Shown: piece by piece, positions 12,931 through 24,620 of the stretch | Layout: every line of letters starts with the position of its first letter | Numbering within the stretch: position 1 is the first letter of the stretch | Origin: Vigna angularis | Taxonomy: Eukaryota; Streptophyta; Magnoliopsida; Fabales; Fabaceae | NCBI RefSeq assembly: GCF_016808095.1 | Contig: NC_068973.1 | Coordinates: 30,064,077 to 30,128,076 of the forward strand | Reading direction: 5' to 3' | Length of the DNA: 64,000 nt | The notes under the pieces: model-generated | What the model saw: the letters and a program-made list of their open reading frames with translations, nothing else | Database searches by the model: none | Told to the model about the DNA's origin: nothing | Position numbers and translations under genes: made by a program

Positions 12931-15900
12931 GTTCGACGGTTAGACAGAAAACGAAATTCTTTCCTCTTCCCACTCTGCCTCCTCCGCCGTGAATCTCATT
13001 CCTTCCGCTCCAACCGCCACCAATTCCCATTCTCATTCTCTAATAGTCACCAAGTCACCAATGAAGCGCTCAATGTTATGATTTCTAGGGCTCCGACTTC
13101 TGGAAAAGTACGGTTTGATCGTCCCCCATTCTACTCACTTCGTTTTCTTCTTCTCCCTCAACGAAGAACCTTTTTCTCTTTTGGCTTCTCATAATTTGTT
13201 GACGAAGCATTGGTGTTTGTTGACAAAGTGTTTGTGTTCGGCCTTCTCTTTCAGTTTTCTCGTTCTGCCTTCTCATTTGGCCTTCTCGTTGGTGTGGTTC
13301 GGTGCATTGAGGTCACAAAGTTCGTTGTTGTGGTTGCTTAAGGTGACGCGTTCAACAGTCCCTTCATTTGGTAAGTAATCCTTCTCTTCCTTCATTCCTT
13401 AGTAATCCCTAAAATCGTAAACCACAGGAACCCTAAAATCGAATTTTACGACACGGTCGGGTTGACGCGGAATCGTTACCGACTTGGTGCTGGCAGGAAC
13501 CACAACATCCTCAACACTAAACTCGATTTATCTGAAATTCATACCTAGGATTCTTGTCTCTGGCAAATGATTTTCTGTTTATGAGCTAAAGCCTGTGTCA
13601 CTAAATAATAATAAAAGTTAATGCTTCTATATGGAAGAACCTAAACTCCTACAGTGAAAGATTGGAGCCATGGAGAAGCCAAACTCTGTAGGCCTAGCTG
13701 CTCCTCCTCAACCCAATACCTAGGCTCGGGCTGTTTTGTCCAACTGTACTGCACATTTGGCAAGTTTCTTCGGTTTCCTTCTAGCCAAAAATCTAAGGTG
13801 CATGTGCTTGAAACTCCCGTCAATGTACTAAAATTTTTGCTTTATAGTACACGGTTACTTCACTTACCTTAATCCAATGTTTTTGTCTGTTATTATATTG
13901 GTTTCGTTCTCTTATAAACACTCACCTTAATATTGGTATTATGCATAACAGGCCTTAATCTTGATATCAAGTCATACTCCAAATGCTTGGTCTTATTTTT
14001 AATCGAAGACCCCTCCTCCTTTAGAACCTGTAACGTGAACTTCCTTTCCCTTCCATTACTTGTAATAAGCACACACCTCTGACTAGTTTGGTTAAATCTT
14101 TCAACAAGTGTTTAAAGTGTGAAGAAAATAAAAATTAAAGAGAGAGGTTAATTAAATTTGTGCCTGGATTTAAAATTAACTCAAACACCTCAACTCATAC
14201 AAAGTTGAGGCTTATACATTAGTTTTAGTTTGTGAGGGAAGTTTAATGAACATATATGAGGGAAGCTTACTTCGAAGTGGTTCTTAATTAAATACAGACA
14301 GGCTCTTACCAAAGCATCCATCTTGCAATTATATATTTGATTGTCAACTGCCTCTAGACTTTCACTTGGTTGGATAATACATTAGATTGTTACAAATTGC
14401 ATAATTTGGTGATTTTAATGGAGGGTTTGGTGAAATTATATTGTAAATTATGTCTTTTTAAATCATTCCAGGATAAAATTTGTTTTTTGCACAGGGCTGT
14501 TGATGGTGATTGCAAAGAAGGATGTAGAAAATGTCGTAGAGAAGGGAGGAAGATTTTACAGAGTTATTGAGAAGAACAGGTACTTGAAGTTTTGCTTTAG
14601 TACAAGAGCTCATTGTCATTGGTGAAAAACAGGTTGAACTTTTTCTGTTGTGTTTTCCTATCATAACATTTTAAATTCAGGTATTGCTTAGCTTTAAAAG
14701 AATTTTGAGGTTAAAAGATTACTTTCATTTATTTCATTCTTAATTGATGTAAACCACAAGGAGAATGAATTACTTTCATTCTTGCAGAAACAATTTTCTG
14801 TATTGAAAACAATTGTGTCAATAACAAACATGAGTAAATCCACTACACTAAAAGGCTAAGAGTGATACCTGCAAGTAGGCCTCTAAAGAGATCATCAACA
14901 CCAGATAGGTACACTGCAATAAGGAGAATCTGAAATCTCTATCAGGTGAAGGAAATTATCACGGATGGGAAAGGAAAAGCCTCAACAATATGTAGTGTGA
15001 ATAGGGAAATAGCATAGGTGTTCACATAGCAACAGTGGTTCGATATCTAGCAGGATGTTCCTAAGCATCATTCTGTCAAAGTGTATTATTAGGACATATG
15101 CTCTTAGGTTGAGATGGAAAAAAATGAAATTAAGATATGAGAATGTAGTAGTTCAAATAATATAGTTGCTGAAAAGAAAAATTCCAACCCACTACGAATG
15201 GTTCACAAGACCATTTCAGAGGATGAAGAAGATAAATTCAGGATTAATGCACTAACTAGAAAACAAAAATAGATCTTTTTAGGTTCAACAAATGAAAGAG
15301 AAATAACTTCTGTGAAAAAAAAAGAAGCACACAAGACAAAAAAAAACATTAGTTAGCCTTTGGAATTGTAGTCACAAGACAAAGGTACAAAATTGTGAAA
15401 TTTTGTTTTAAAAATTATCCAATGATACAATTTTAAACATAAAAAAATTGTAACAACTTGATTTGAGTTCATTCAAAAAAGGGGTCTTAAACTGATATAA
15501 TTTAAATTTTAAAAAATTATAATGCATTATTAAACTAGTACGACTCTAGTTTATATCATAAAATAATACCACACTAAGAAGATTTCAATTAAAATTTAAA
15601 AAAATTACAGCATACTAAATGATGTAACTATATACCAGAAATGAGAACTAGTGAAATAAAGATAATTTTGGGAGATTACAGTAATGATAACTAATCATTA
15701 AACTAACTTATTACGTGTCAATGTGTGAAGTGCTGTGAGTCTGAGTAAAAAAATCTTTCTATTATTAACTTTAAGCATTACTAAAGGGTCAAGAATAAGA
15801 AATACAAAAGATATAAATTATCACATCGGAGACTATTTCAATTTAATCGGTTTAAACTGTATAACTTAAACTTAATGTATTTAACTATATTACATACATA

Positions 15901-16934
15901 AATATTACACTCTCTCTAGTCCTTAATATAACTTATATTTATGAAGAAATTGATGGTTTTTTTATTAGGCATTTTTTAATATCTATGAAATATTAACTTT
16001 TTCTTCTTTATTTACCATTTTAATAATTTTTTAAATATTTACATTAAAATTAACAAATTTTAATAATAAAATTAAAGAAAACTCTTAAAAAATTATTTTT
16101 AAATCTAACCCAATTTTATAAAATCATCCAATTTGGATACACTAAAATATCATACCAAAACATATATATTAGGGAAGATTTACGCATATATATTAAGTAA
16201 ATTGACTAGAATGAATAATGTTTGGGCATGTTTATACAATTTCTTACAATGGTTTATTTTACTTGCAAAAAGGACTCGAGTTACACATTAGCCAATAATG
16301 AGAGCTAGAAAAACAGTGATGGGGAAATGTTTTGTGTACATTCAAAACTCTGCAACTAGAGAGAGAAATGACAGATGCTATGGATAACATGATGTCAAAA
16401 AAGAGAAAATTAAAACTGATATAAAAAAATACTCATATGTCAGAAGATTAAAAATATCTTAATAATAAATTAAAATCTCAATTTGTCAATTGCAAATAAA
16501 GACCTAAATCAATAGTTAAACATTCCCATCAATTGGTTATCTTAATTTAAGACAGATTGTCACAAATGTACTTTGTTTTACAAAGGATTAAGACAGATTG
16601 TCACAAATGTGACTCTCCTTTTAGATGTAGTTGATTTTTTTTTCATAAATTTCAAATGAAATTTTACTATTTTATTAGATTACCTGTTGTTATTATGACA
16701 TGGTGATAAAGGAAATTGGTAAAAGTTAATTAGCTTGAACTCTTGTGTGATGGAAAGAGAAAATAACAAGAGAATAGTAATACCACCAGCCACCATACCA
16801 CCTAGAAAGTTTTAAAGAAAAAATCATTTGGGATAACTCATCCCAATAAAAAAATCTCATTTCTCTTGCTCTTGTTGTAAAAGTCATATTTATACTTTTG
16901 ACTGTTGTAAAGGTGGTTGCTTTCACAGATAACA
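12931..16934 (+). other. CACTA 5' region with exon-like segments, unidentified
   Basis: Four kilobases precede the transposase. The first 450 bp (12950-13400) are CT-rich and gene-like, ending in a good splice donor GTAAGTAA at about 13372. A 96-bp exon-like segment at 14490-14580 is bounded by TTTTTTGCACAG and AG/GTACTTG and encodes an open stretch containing KKDVENVVEKGGRFYRVIEK. Between them, 13670-13860 also has protein-like composition but with a stop. These could be the element's 5' untranslated exons or pieces of captured host gene. I do not recognise the protein. The rest (14700-16900) is AT-rich with nothing identifiable. Confidence 0.35.
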
Positions 16935-19900
16935 ATGGATCGGAGTTGGATAAATTTGATACGTACAACAAATGAATATGAGAGTGGAGTAGAACAATTT
17001 CTTGAATTTGCAAAGATGAATGTTCCAGACAATAACGGAAGATTCTATTGTCCGTGTGTTAATTGTTTGAATGAGCGAAAACTACCAACTGAAGTTATTC
17101 GAGAGCATGTTCTATGTGATGGATTCCTAAAGAGCTACACAAAGTGGACATGGCATGGTGAATTAATAGACATGCCAAGTGTAAGTGACTCTCAAGTAGA
17201 AGTAGAAGAAGTTGATTTAGAGATGGGTGATCGGTTAGAGGACATGATATGTGATGTCGGACATGATTCCTTCCAACGTGCTCATATGTATGACAACTTG
17301 TGCAGTGACGCAGAAAAACCTTTATATCCAGAATGCACTAAGTTTACTCGATTGTCAGCTGTGTTAAAATTGTTCAATGTGAAAGCAAGAAATGGGTGGA
17401 CTGATAAAAGCTTCACAGAGTTGCTTGAGTTGTTGAGTGACATGCTTCCTAAAGGTAACACATTACCAATACGCAATTATGATGCGAAGAAGATATTGTG
17501 TCCCATGGGTATGGAGTATAAAAAAATTCATGCATGCCCTAATGATTGTATTTTGTACAAGAGCGAGTTTGCCAAGTTACATCAATGTCCACAATGTGGG
17601 GTATCACGATACAAACAAAAAGAGAGTGAGTTTGAATGTGATAGGAAGGGTCCTCCTGCAAAAGTCTTGTGGTATCTTCCTCTTGTTCCACGATTGAAAC
17701 GCTTGTTCAGTAACTCAAATGATGCAAAACTCATGAGATGGCATGCAGATGGACGTATAAAAGATGGGAATTTGAGGCATCCAGCAGATGCAATGCAGTG
17801 GAAGAATTTTGATTCCATGTTCCCTAATTTCTGTAAAGATTCAAGAAACATTAGGTTTGGACTTGCTACAGATGGAATGAATCCATATGGAAACTTGAGC
17901 AGTAAACATAGCTCGTGGCCTGTGATGTTAGTGATTTACAATTTACCTCCATGGTTGTGTATGAAACGCAAATATGTGATGTTATCCTTGATGATCTCGG
18001 GTCCAAGACAACCAGGAAACGACATTGATGTTTATTTAGCCCCATTAGTTGAAGATTTAAAGATGTTATGGGAGGAAGGTGTTGATATGTTTGATGGATA
18101 CACTGGTGATTCATTCAAGTTGCATGCCATGGTATTTTGTACTATCAACGACTTTCCAGCTTATGGTAATTTAAGTGGCTATAGCACTAAGGGTCATAAA
18201 GCATGCCCTATATGTGAAGAAGGCACATGTCATCGTCAATTACAGCATGGAAGGAAAACAGTATACCTTGGACATCGAAGGTTTCTTAGTACAAACCATC
18301 CATATCGTAAATTAAAGAAAGCATTTGATGGGTGTCAAGAAAATGAATTAGCTCCAATGGCTTTAAGTGGATCACAAGTATATGAGCGTGTGAAGGACAT
18401 TGGTGTTGTTCTTGGAAAGACACAAAAAAAAGGCACTTCAAGCAACATATGGAAGAAAAGGTCAATTTTATTTGATCTCCCATATTGGAGGGTGCTTGAT
18501 GTCAGGCATTGTTTAGATGTTATGCATGTAGAGAAAAATGTTTGTGATAGTATTATCGGAACGCTCCTCAATATTCAAGGGAAAACGAAAGATGGACTCA
18601 ATGCTCGCTTGGACCTGGTTGAAATAGGTATAAGAGAACAATTAGCTCCAATATCACATGGTAAGAGGACATACTTGCCTCCAGCATGTCACACATTGTG
18701 TAAACAAGAAAAAAGGAGTTTTTGTGAATTTTTACAAGGTGTGAAAGTTCCACTGGGTTACTCTTCTAATTTTAAACGAGTTGTATCCATGAAAGATCAT
18801 AAATTACTTGGGTTAAAATCTCATGATTGTCATGTATTGATGCAACAACTACTACCAGTGGCTATTCGGGGCATATTGCCTAAGAATGTTAGATACACAT
18901 TAACAAGATTGTGCTTCTTTTTCAATGCAATATGTAGTAAAGTTATTGACATTGAGAAGTTGGATCAACTAGAAAATGAGGTTGTGGTCATATTGTGTCA
19001 GTTGGAGATGTACTTTCCTCCATCATTCTTTGATATTATGGTGCACTTAATTATTCATCTAGTAAGAGAAGTTAGAATTTGTGGTCCAGTATTCTTACGA
19101 TGGATGTACCCTATTGAGCGATACATGAAGATATTAAAAGGTTATGTAAAGAACCAATATCGTCCTGAAGCATCAATAGTTGAAAGATATATTGCTGAGG
19201 AAGCTATTGAGTTTTGTACAGACTACTTATCAGATGTTGAAGCTATAGGGGTACCTAGGTCTCGTTACCATGGAAGAGGTGTTGGTAAGGGTACTAGAAG
19301 TTCAAAAGTTGTCACCCTGAATAGAGCTGAAATTCTACGAGCACATATGTATATATTGAATAACACTGAAGAAGTCATCCCCTACTTAAGTGCTCATAAA
19401 GATATAGTTAAGAGAAATAATCCACGAATGCCTCAAAAGTGGGTCATTAATGAACACAACAAAACCTTTTTAAAGTGGTTTAAACAACAAGTTCAAGCTG
19501 ACCATACAACTTCTGATACATTAAATTGGCTATCAAGTGAGCCAAACTTTGATGTCATATGTTGGTGTGGGTATGATATAAATAACTACACATTTCATAC
19601 ACAAAAAGAAGATGAAAAAAGCACCACTCAAAATAGTGGAGTAATGGTTGTGGCCGAGTCAATGCATTTCTCGAGTTCAAAGGACAAAAATCCTGTGATG
19701 GCATCCATGTGCTACTTTGGTGTAATTAAAGATATTTGGGTGATAGATTACACAAGTTTTAGAGTACCTATTTTTAAATGTAAGTGGGTTGATGGTAATA
19801 CTGGCGTAAGGACAGATGATCTAGGTTTTACATTGGTTGACCTAGAAAAGGAAGGTTATACTGAAGAGCCATTTATCATGGCGTCTCAGGCAAAACAAGT

Positions 19901-20120
19901 GTTTTATGTCACTGATCTCGAAGACAATAGATGGTCAGTGGTGCTCAAAGGTAGAACAATGCATTATACTGATGACAATGATGAAGTCGTTCTTGATATT
20001 GGTGAAACTCCATCTTTCTCATCAAATATGCCAACCTTGAATGTCGATAATGAAGTAGACGACGTCCATGCCATACGTGATGATCATCACGAAGGGTTGT
20101 GGGAGAACATTGCAACTTGA
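16935..20120 (+). CDS. TNP2-like CACTA transposase
   Basis: One open exon of about 1061 aa. The ATG at 16935 is chosen because it gives the family-typical start MDRSW; upstream in-frame codons are not ATG. The N-terminal part (about residues 1-85) is the cysteine/histidine transposase-associated domain (FYCPCVNC). The core TNP2/Transposase_21 region follows at about 190-480, with the conserved blocks ATDGMNPYG, ISGPRQPGNDIDVYL and DFPAYGNLSGYSTKG, the cysteine pair in CPICEEGTC, and LDVMHVEKNVCDS. A DUF4218-like domain (about 650-780, with VFLRWMYPIERYM) and a DUF4216-like domain (about 925-1000, with YTSFRVPIFKCKWVDG) complete the usual order. The protein excises and reinserts CACTA elements by binding their terminal repeats. 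There is no frameshift or stop, so it may be functional. The second element gene begins 94 bp downstream. Confidence 0.95.
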   Translation: MDRSWINLIRTTNEYESGVEQFLEFAKMNVPDNNGRFYCPCVNCLNERKLPTEVIREHVLCDGFLKSYTKWTWHGELIDMPSVSDSQVEVEEVDLEMGDRLEDMICDVGHDSFQRAHMYDNLCSDAEKPLYPECTKFTRLSAVLKLFNVKARNGWTDKSFTELLELLSDMLPKGNTLPIRNYDAKKILCPMGMEYKKIHACPNDCILYKSEFAKLHQCPQCGVSRYKQKESEFECDRKGPPAKVLWYLPLVPRLKRLFSNSNDAKLMRWHADGRIKDGNLRHPADAMQWKNFDSMFPNFCKDSRNIRFGLATDGMNPYGNLSSKHSSWPVMLVIYNLPPWLCMKRKYVMLSLMISGPRQPGNDIDVYLAPLVEDLKMLWEEGVDMFDGYTGDSFKLHAMVFCTINDFPAYGNLSGYSTKGHKACPICEEGTCHRQLQHGRKTVYLGHRRFLSTNHPYRKLKKAFDGCQENELAPMALSGSQVYERVKDIGVVLGKTQKKGTSSNIWKKRSILFDLPYWRVLDVRHCLDVMHVEKNVCDSIIGTLLNIQGKTKDGLNARLDLVEIGIREQLAPISHGKRTYLPPACHTLCKQEKRSFCEFLQGVKVPLGYSSNFKRVVSMKDHKLLGLKSHDCHVLMQQLLPVAIRGILPKNVRYTLTRLCFFFNAICSKVIDIEKLDQLENEVVVILCQLEMYFPPSFFDIMVHLIIHLVREVRICGPVFLRWMYPIERYMKILKGYVKNQYRPEASIVERYIAEEAIEFCTDYLSDVEAIGVPRSRYHGRGVGKGTRSSKVVTLNRAEILRAHMYILNNTEEVIPYLSAHKDIVKRNNPRMPQKWVINEHNKTFLKWFKQQVQADHTTSDTLNWLSSEPNFDVICWCGYDINNYTFHTQKEDEKSTTQNSGVMVVAESMHFSSSKDKNPVMASMCYFGVIKDIWVIDYTSFRVPIFKCKWVDGNTGVRTDDLGFTLVDLEKEGYTEEPFIMASQAKQVFYVTDLEDNRWSVVLKGRTMHYTDDNDEVVLDIGETPSFSSNMPTLNVDNEVDDVHAIRDDHHEGLWENIAT

Positions 20121-20214
20121 CAATGTATAAACTGAAATTTTAGATCTATTATATATTTTGCTTTGTTATTTTATCTATTAATTATTATTAACACTTAATG
20201 ATTTATGTAGGGAA

Positions 20215-23200
20215 ATGTCTAGTGACGCACCATCTGGTGACCTCCCACCTTCACAAGGTGCAGATGACATTCATACGCCTACCCGAAAAAAAGGTAGGTC
20301 TGGGACAAGGTTGAGAGAGTTGGTAGCCACCCGCAACGCTGATCATAGGCTTCCCATTCGTTTTGATATGCAGACCTGTAAACCCTTGGGAGAAAATAGC
20401 ACGAAATTCATTAGTTATGTGGCCTTGCTCGGTAGAAGTAAGGCATCCATTCTTTGTGATGATTGGGATCATGTTCCAGAGAATGTGAAGAACCAGATAT
20501 GGCAGAGCATCTTGGTATGAAATCTTAACTTTGATATAATGTGTCATTAACATGTATAACTCATATTTAACATGTCATTCATTCTTATTGCACAGGTCAC
20601 ATATGACGTCCCAAACACTAATCTATTGAGGACGAAATGGATTTCATATGTCGGGGAAAGATGGAAGAATTTCAAGACTATGCTTACAAGTCATTATATT
20701 TATGGTTCCAAAACTGATAAAAGCCCTTGTGAAAAGTATCAATTTCTTGATGAGGAAACATGGCAAGCCTTTAAGTTGAAGCGATTAGATCCTGCCTTTC
20801 AGGTAAATTCATTTTATATCATAGTTTAACTATTTATGTTAACATATTTCTAACATAATTAATTATATATACACTAGGCTAAGAGGAGAGCTGCACAAGA
20901 GATCGCAAAGAAAAATGTCCACCCTCATATATTGTCTCGTGGGGGTTATGAGAAATTGGAGCAGAAGATGATGAAAGAGGCATCTACCTCTAATCCTATT
21001 GGGGCCTCCGATACGAGTGCCATAACTCGTCTTCCACGCCATGTTACATGGAAGAGAGCTCGTCAAAGACCATCTGGGGAGTACACATCTGAGGAAACCG
21101 CGAGCATAGCTAAGCGCATTGTAAGTCCATATAATAATATCATATGATCTCCCATATGTGATTAACTTAACTTTAAATATTTGGTTGTAGGATGAGTTGG
21201 TCGAGCAAAGCACACAAGGTACATTCACTCCCGAGGGCCGTGAGGACATATTGGCAGTTGCCATTGGTCGTCCAGAGCATTCTGGACGTGTTCGAGGTGT
21301 TGGTAAATTTATTGGCATCCGTCAATTCTTCGGTCCTCCAACAAGTCATCATAGTAAAGCCCATGTCAGTGAGGAAGTCCTCAAGGGTATAAGAGAAGAA
21401 ATTAGACAGGAGATGAGGGAGGAGATCAACGAGATGAAGAAAGAGTACGGTGATATGAGAGCACAGTTGAAGAAGGAGTACTCTAATATGCGGGCACAAT
21501 TGTTAGCAGATGTGCGAGCAGAATTCGCCTCCTCCTCAAGCCAACCTAGGAATTTCCCTCAACCTTCTCATCTTTGTATAAGCACAAAGGAGAGTTGTGA
21601 TGTTTCTCCTCAAAACGCTTCTCCCACTATTGATGCAGACTACGAGTTGTTTAGTGATGATGCCCTACAGTGCTTGGTGGCCTTAGGTAATTTATCTTAT
21701 TATATTGTCTACATGTACTTGTTTGTTGAATCATATTCTTTGATATATTTTACAAATATTATTTGGATAACTTAGGTAAAATGTATACATTGGGGTCAAC
21801 CATGCACCATGAAACCATTACAACTGATATGATGAGAGTGGTGGTTGTAGACGTACGAGATGCTACAGCTCGAGTCCCTGTGCCCACTGAGGATGTTCAG
21901 ACAGTGGGACAGGCCCCTGGAAATTTTATCCTTTGGCCCCTTAGATTGTCAAGAGCAATTGTAAAGAAGGTAATTGTTTTAATTAGGCACTTTGTTGTTT
22001 TTATTAGTAATATTAATATTTTGTAAGTTTTTAAATATGTATACCAGGTTGAAGCACAAGGACAAGAAGATATGAATGAATCACTGCAACAACAGTCGCA
22101 GCCGTCACAACAAATAATTCTAGAACAACTTGGTGTGTTAGCAGTGAAGATCTCCCTTTCTCCTATAGAGTTACAAATGCCTCCTGAAGTCACAAACAGG
22201 ACATCTTCGCTCTCTTTCTTCATATGTCAGAAGGATATTTTTGAAATTCTCTCTGGCACTGATATGTTATGTATATCAATACTACAACTTTGGTTGTTGT
22301 AAGTAAATTTCTATATTTATGAAGTTTAAATATATTCAATATTTCATTCTAACATTATTCATTTTCAATGTTTAAGGTATTTACATCGGTTGACCATTGA
22401 AAAGAAGAATGATCACATTTATGGTTTTATTGACCCTGTTGCCATTCAAGGAGTTGGGAATAAAGGTGAAGAGGTCCAAAACTACCTCTTACAAGCTTTT
22501 GTAAACGGAAAAAAGCAAGTGTACTTAGCACCTTATTTGCAACAGTAAGTATATAATTTTTATTAATAAAATTTTATTTACGTAAATGTTATTTAACACT
22601 ATTATTGTTTGAATCTACAGGGGTCACTGGCAATTGTTACTAATTCTTCCTCAACAATTTCTTGTAGTTCTCTTATGTTCATTGCACAAAAAACCTCACA
22701 CTTTGACAATTAAAAATACACTAATATTGTAAGTTTTTAATAATTTATTTGTAGTGTAGACATATCTGACTTTACTAAGTTCCTTAAGACTCATTTCAAT
22801 ATACATTTAACTTTATAGAGTGGTTGAGGCATATTCAAAGTTGCAGGGAACACATATCGTCTCTAGAAAGAAGTTGCAGTTCATTGCACCAACTGTAAGT
22901 AGTTAATCTTTCAAACTATAAATACAATTATAAATTTTATGATACTTTATAAATTTAACTTGTAGTGCTCACGTCAACTGGGAAGCTTTGAGTGCGGATA
23001 TTATGTCATGAGACACATGCAGAAAATTATATCCGCAAATGTCGTTGACTCATGGAAATTGGTAACGTGAACATTTTATAACTAAGATTTTAAGCCATTA
23101 ATATTATAACTTTACTCAAACTATTCATTGTGTAGATATTTGATGACACGTCTCCAATGGAACAACAAGTCATAAAGGATGTTCGGGAGCAATGGGCTGC

Positions 23201-23225
23201 ATTTCTTTTAACCATTTGTAAATGA
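20215..23225 (+). CDS. CACTA second gene: TNP1/transposase_24-like protein with C-terminal Ulp1-type protease domain
   Basis: I model 11 exons, all with GT/AG borders and compatible phase: 20215-20514, 20596-20802, 20878-21120, 21191-21686, 21776-21969, 22048-22298, 22377-22544, 22621-22728, 22819-22894, 22966-23061 and 23136-23225, about 742 aa. The N-terminal half resembles the plant transposase domain next to TNP2 in CACTA elements (GENSTKFISYVALLGRS; LLRTKWISYVGERWKNFK) and has a charged coiled-coil stretch around exon 4 (REEIRQEMREEINEMKKE). The C-terminal part resembles a C48/Ulp1 cysteine protease: GHWQLLLILP carries the histidine, and CSRQLGSFECGYYVM carries the oxyanion glutamine and catalytic cysteine. 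The position expected to hold the acidic residue reads CSLHKKP. Such fusions are common in plant CACTA elements and their role is unclear. Splicing is predicted by eye. Confidence 0.8.
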
Positions 23226-23459
23226 TTGGATGCTTCAATATTACATTTTGAGTTTAGGAACTATTATATGTGTAATATGTTAAGTAACCATGTTAGGTAA
23301 ATATAGCTAGGAACTTTGTTAGGTAAATATTACATTTTGATGTGTTAATGAAAACAATATTGATTATTTTACTTGTTATTGATTATTTAAACTGTATTCT
23401 GGGATTGAATCTTATGCAGGTCTGAATATGGATAGTAGTTCATACAAATTAAATATTTT

Positions 23460-23757
23460 TAAAAAAAACGTCACTTTTTACACCGGTCAAAGCCACATCA
23501 GGTATAAAAAGTCTTGTTTTTTTTACACCTATTATAGCACTAGTAGGTATAAAAAGAAATTTTTTTACTTGGTGTAAATATAAAAGTTTTATACCTATTA
23601 TGAATAAGACAGGTATGGAAAGTAAAACATTCTACACCGATTCAATAATAGGTATAAAAGATCTTAAACTTTCTATACCCCTTGTTTCTATACCTACCAA
23701 AAAATAGGTATAAAAAGCCTTTTTTAATAGGTATAAAAAACCATTTTTGTACTAGTG
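23460..23757 (-). repeat. CACTA right terminus and subterminal repeat block
   Basis: Contains at least eight copies of GGTATAAAAAG-like words in both orientations and ends in ACTAGTG at 23757, followed by the AAT duplication. Confidence 0.8.
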
Positions 23758-23760
23758 AAT

Positions 23761-24620
23761 AAAATACGTCAATGTAAAACCTATGTGAAACACGACTCTC
23801 GTGATTATATTTCAAATTAATTTCAAAAGCTGTCTATACAAAATGTCAAAAGACAAAAAATAAAAACTTAAAAAAAAATTATATCCTATTAAGTTCATAT
23901 TGCTTTGCATTTGGTTTGGTAGTGATAAAAAAAATAAGAGATGTCCAAAAAAGGGTTAGAATTAATAAAAGGAAAACATACTAGTTTTACGGTTCATCAA
24001 ACTAAAACTAATTTTCTCTTCTATTTCTTCACATAAACTATTACTTTTTATCTTATAAAACATTGTCGATGTGTTCTTTCTAACCGAAGTCCCTTTACGT
24101 CTTCCTAGTGTGGTTTATATAACATTATTAACTGAGTTCTTATATATACAAAAGAGAAATAACACTCACATACTTTTACACTTATTTAACACAGATATAA
24201 GGGTAAAATGATTATAAAAATGTAAGGGTAAAATGTTTATAAAAATGTAAAATTTTGTATTTTTTCAAAAAAGAAGAGAAGAAAAAGTAAATAAGAGTAG
24301 TGTTAAATGAATGTAAAAATTTTACGTGATCAAAGAATTATTTTTCTATACAAAATAGAGTTAGGAATGTTATGCAGGTATAAAAAAACTAAATTAAAAA
24401 TATATTAGGTACAGTGGAATCAACAAAATAATATTATTAAATCAAGAGTTGGTGAAACAAAATGTTGAGAAATTCAATCCATAATATTTTATAGAATTAA
24501 ATATATTTTTTGAATTTTAAATTTTAATATGTTTTTGATATTTAAATTTTAAAAAAAATATTTTTTCTTAATTTAATAATACCTTTTAAAACATTTTAAA
24601 TTGATATTCAAATTCATATA
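23761..24620. other. AT-rich spacer between CACTA element and gypsy nest
   Basis: No coding segment. It contains a short direct duplication of a TAAGGGTAAAATG-TTATAAAAATG type at about 24190-24250. It ends in ATATA, a possible target duplication of the gypsy element. Confidence 0.5.

Larger units (their letters stand above)
12622..23757 (+). mobile_element. Complete CACTA (En/Spm) DNA transposon, 11.1 kb
   Basis: The left terminus reads CACTAGTGCAAAA and the right terminus, read inward on the minus strand, CACTAGTACAAAAA. Both are flanked by the 3-bp target duplication AAT (12619-12621 and 23758-23760), the hallmark of CACTA elements. Subterminal regions (12640-12920 and 23460-23750) are packed with direct and inverted copies of TAGGTATAAAAAG and ACACCGGTT words, the usual transposase-binding arrays. 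It carries an uninterrupted TNP2-type transposase and a second, spliced gene, both on the plus strand. With ends, duplications and reading frames in order, it looks like a fairly recent, possibly autonomous copy. Confidence 0.95.

Noticed and set aside
16917..16934. Upstream start for the TNP2 transposase
   Set aside because: The in-frame codon at 16917 is TTG; the ATG at 16935 gives the family-typical MDRSW start.
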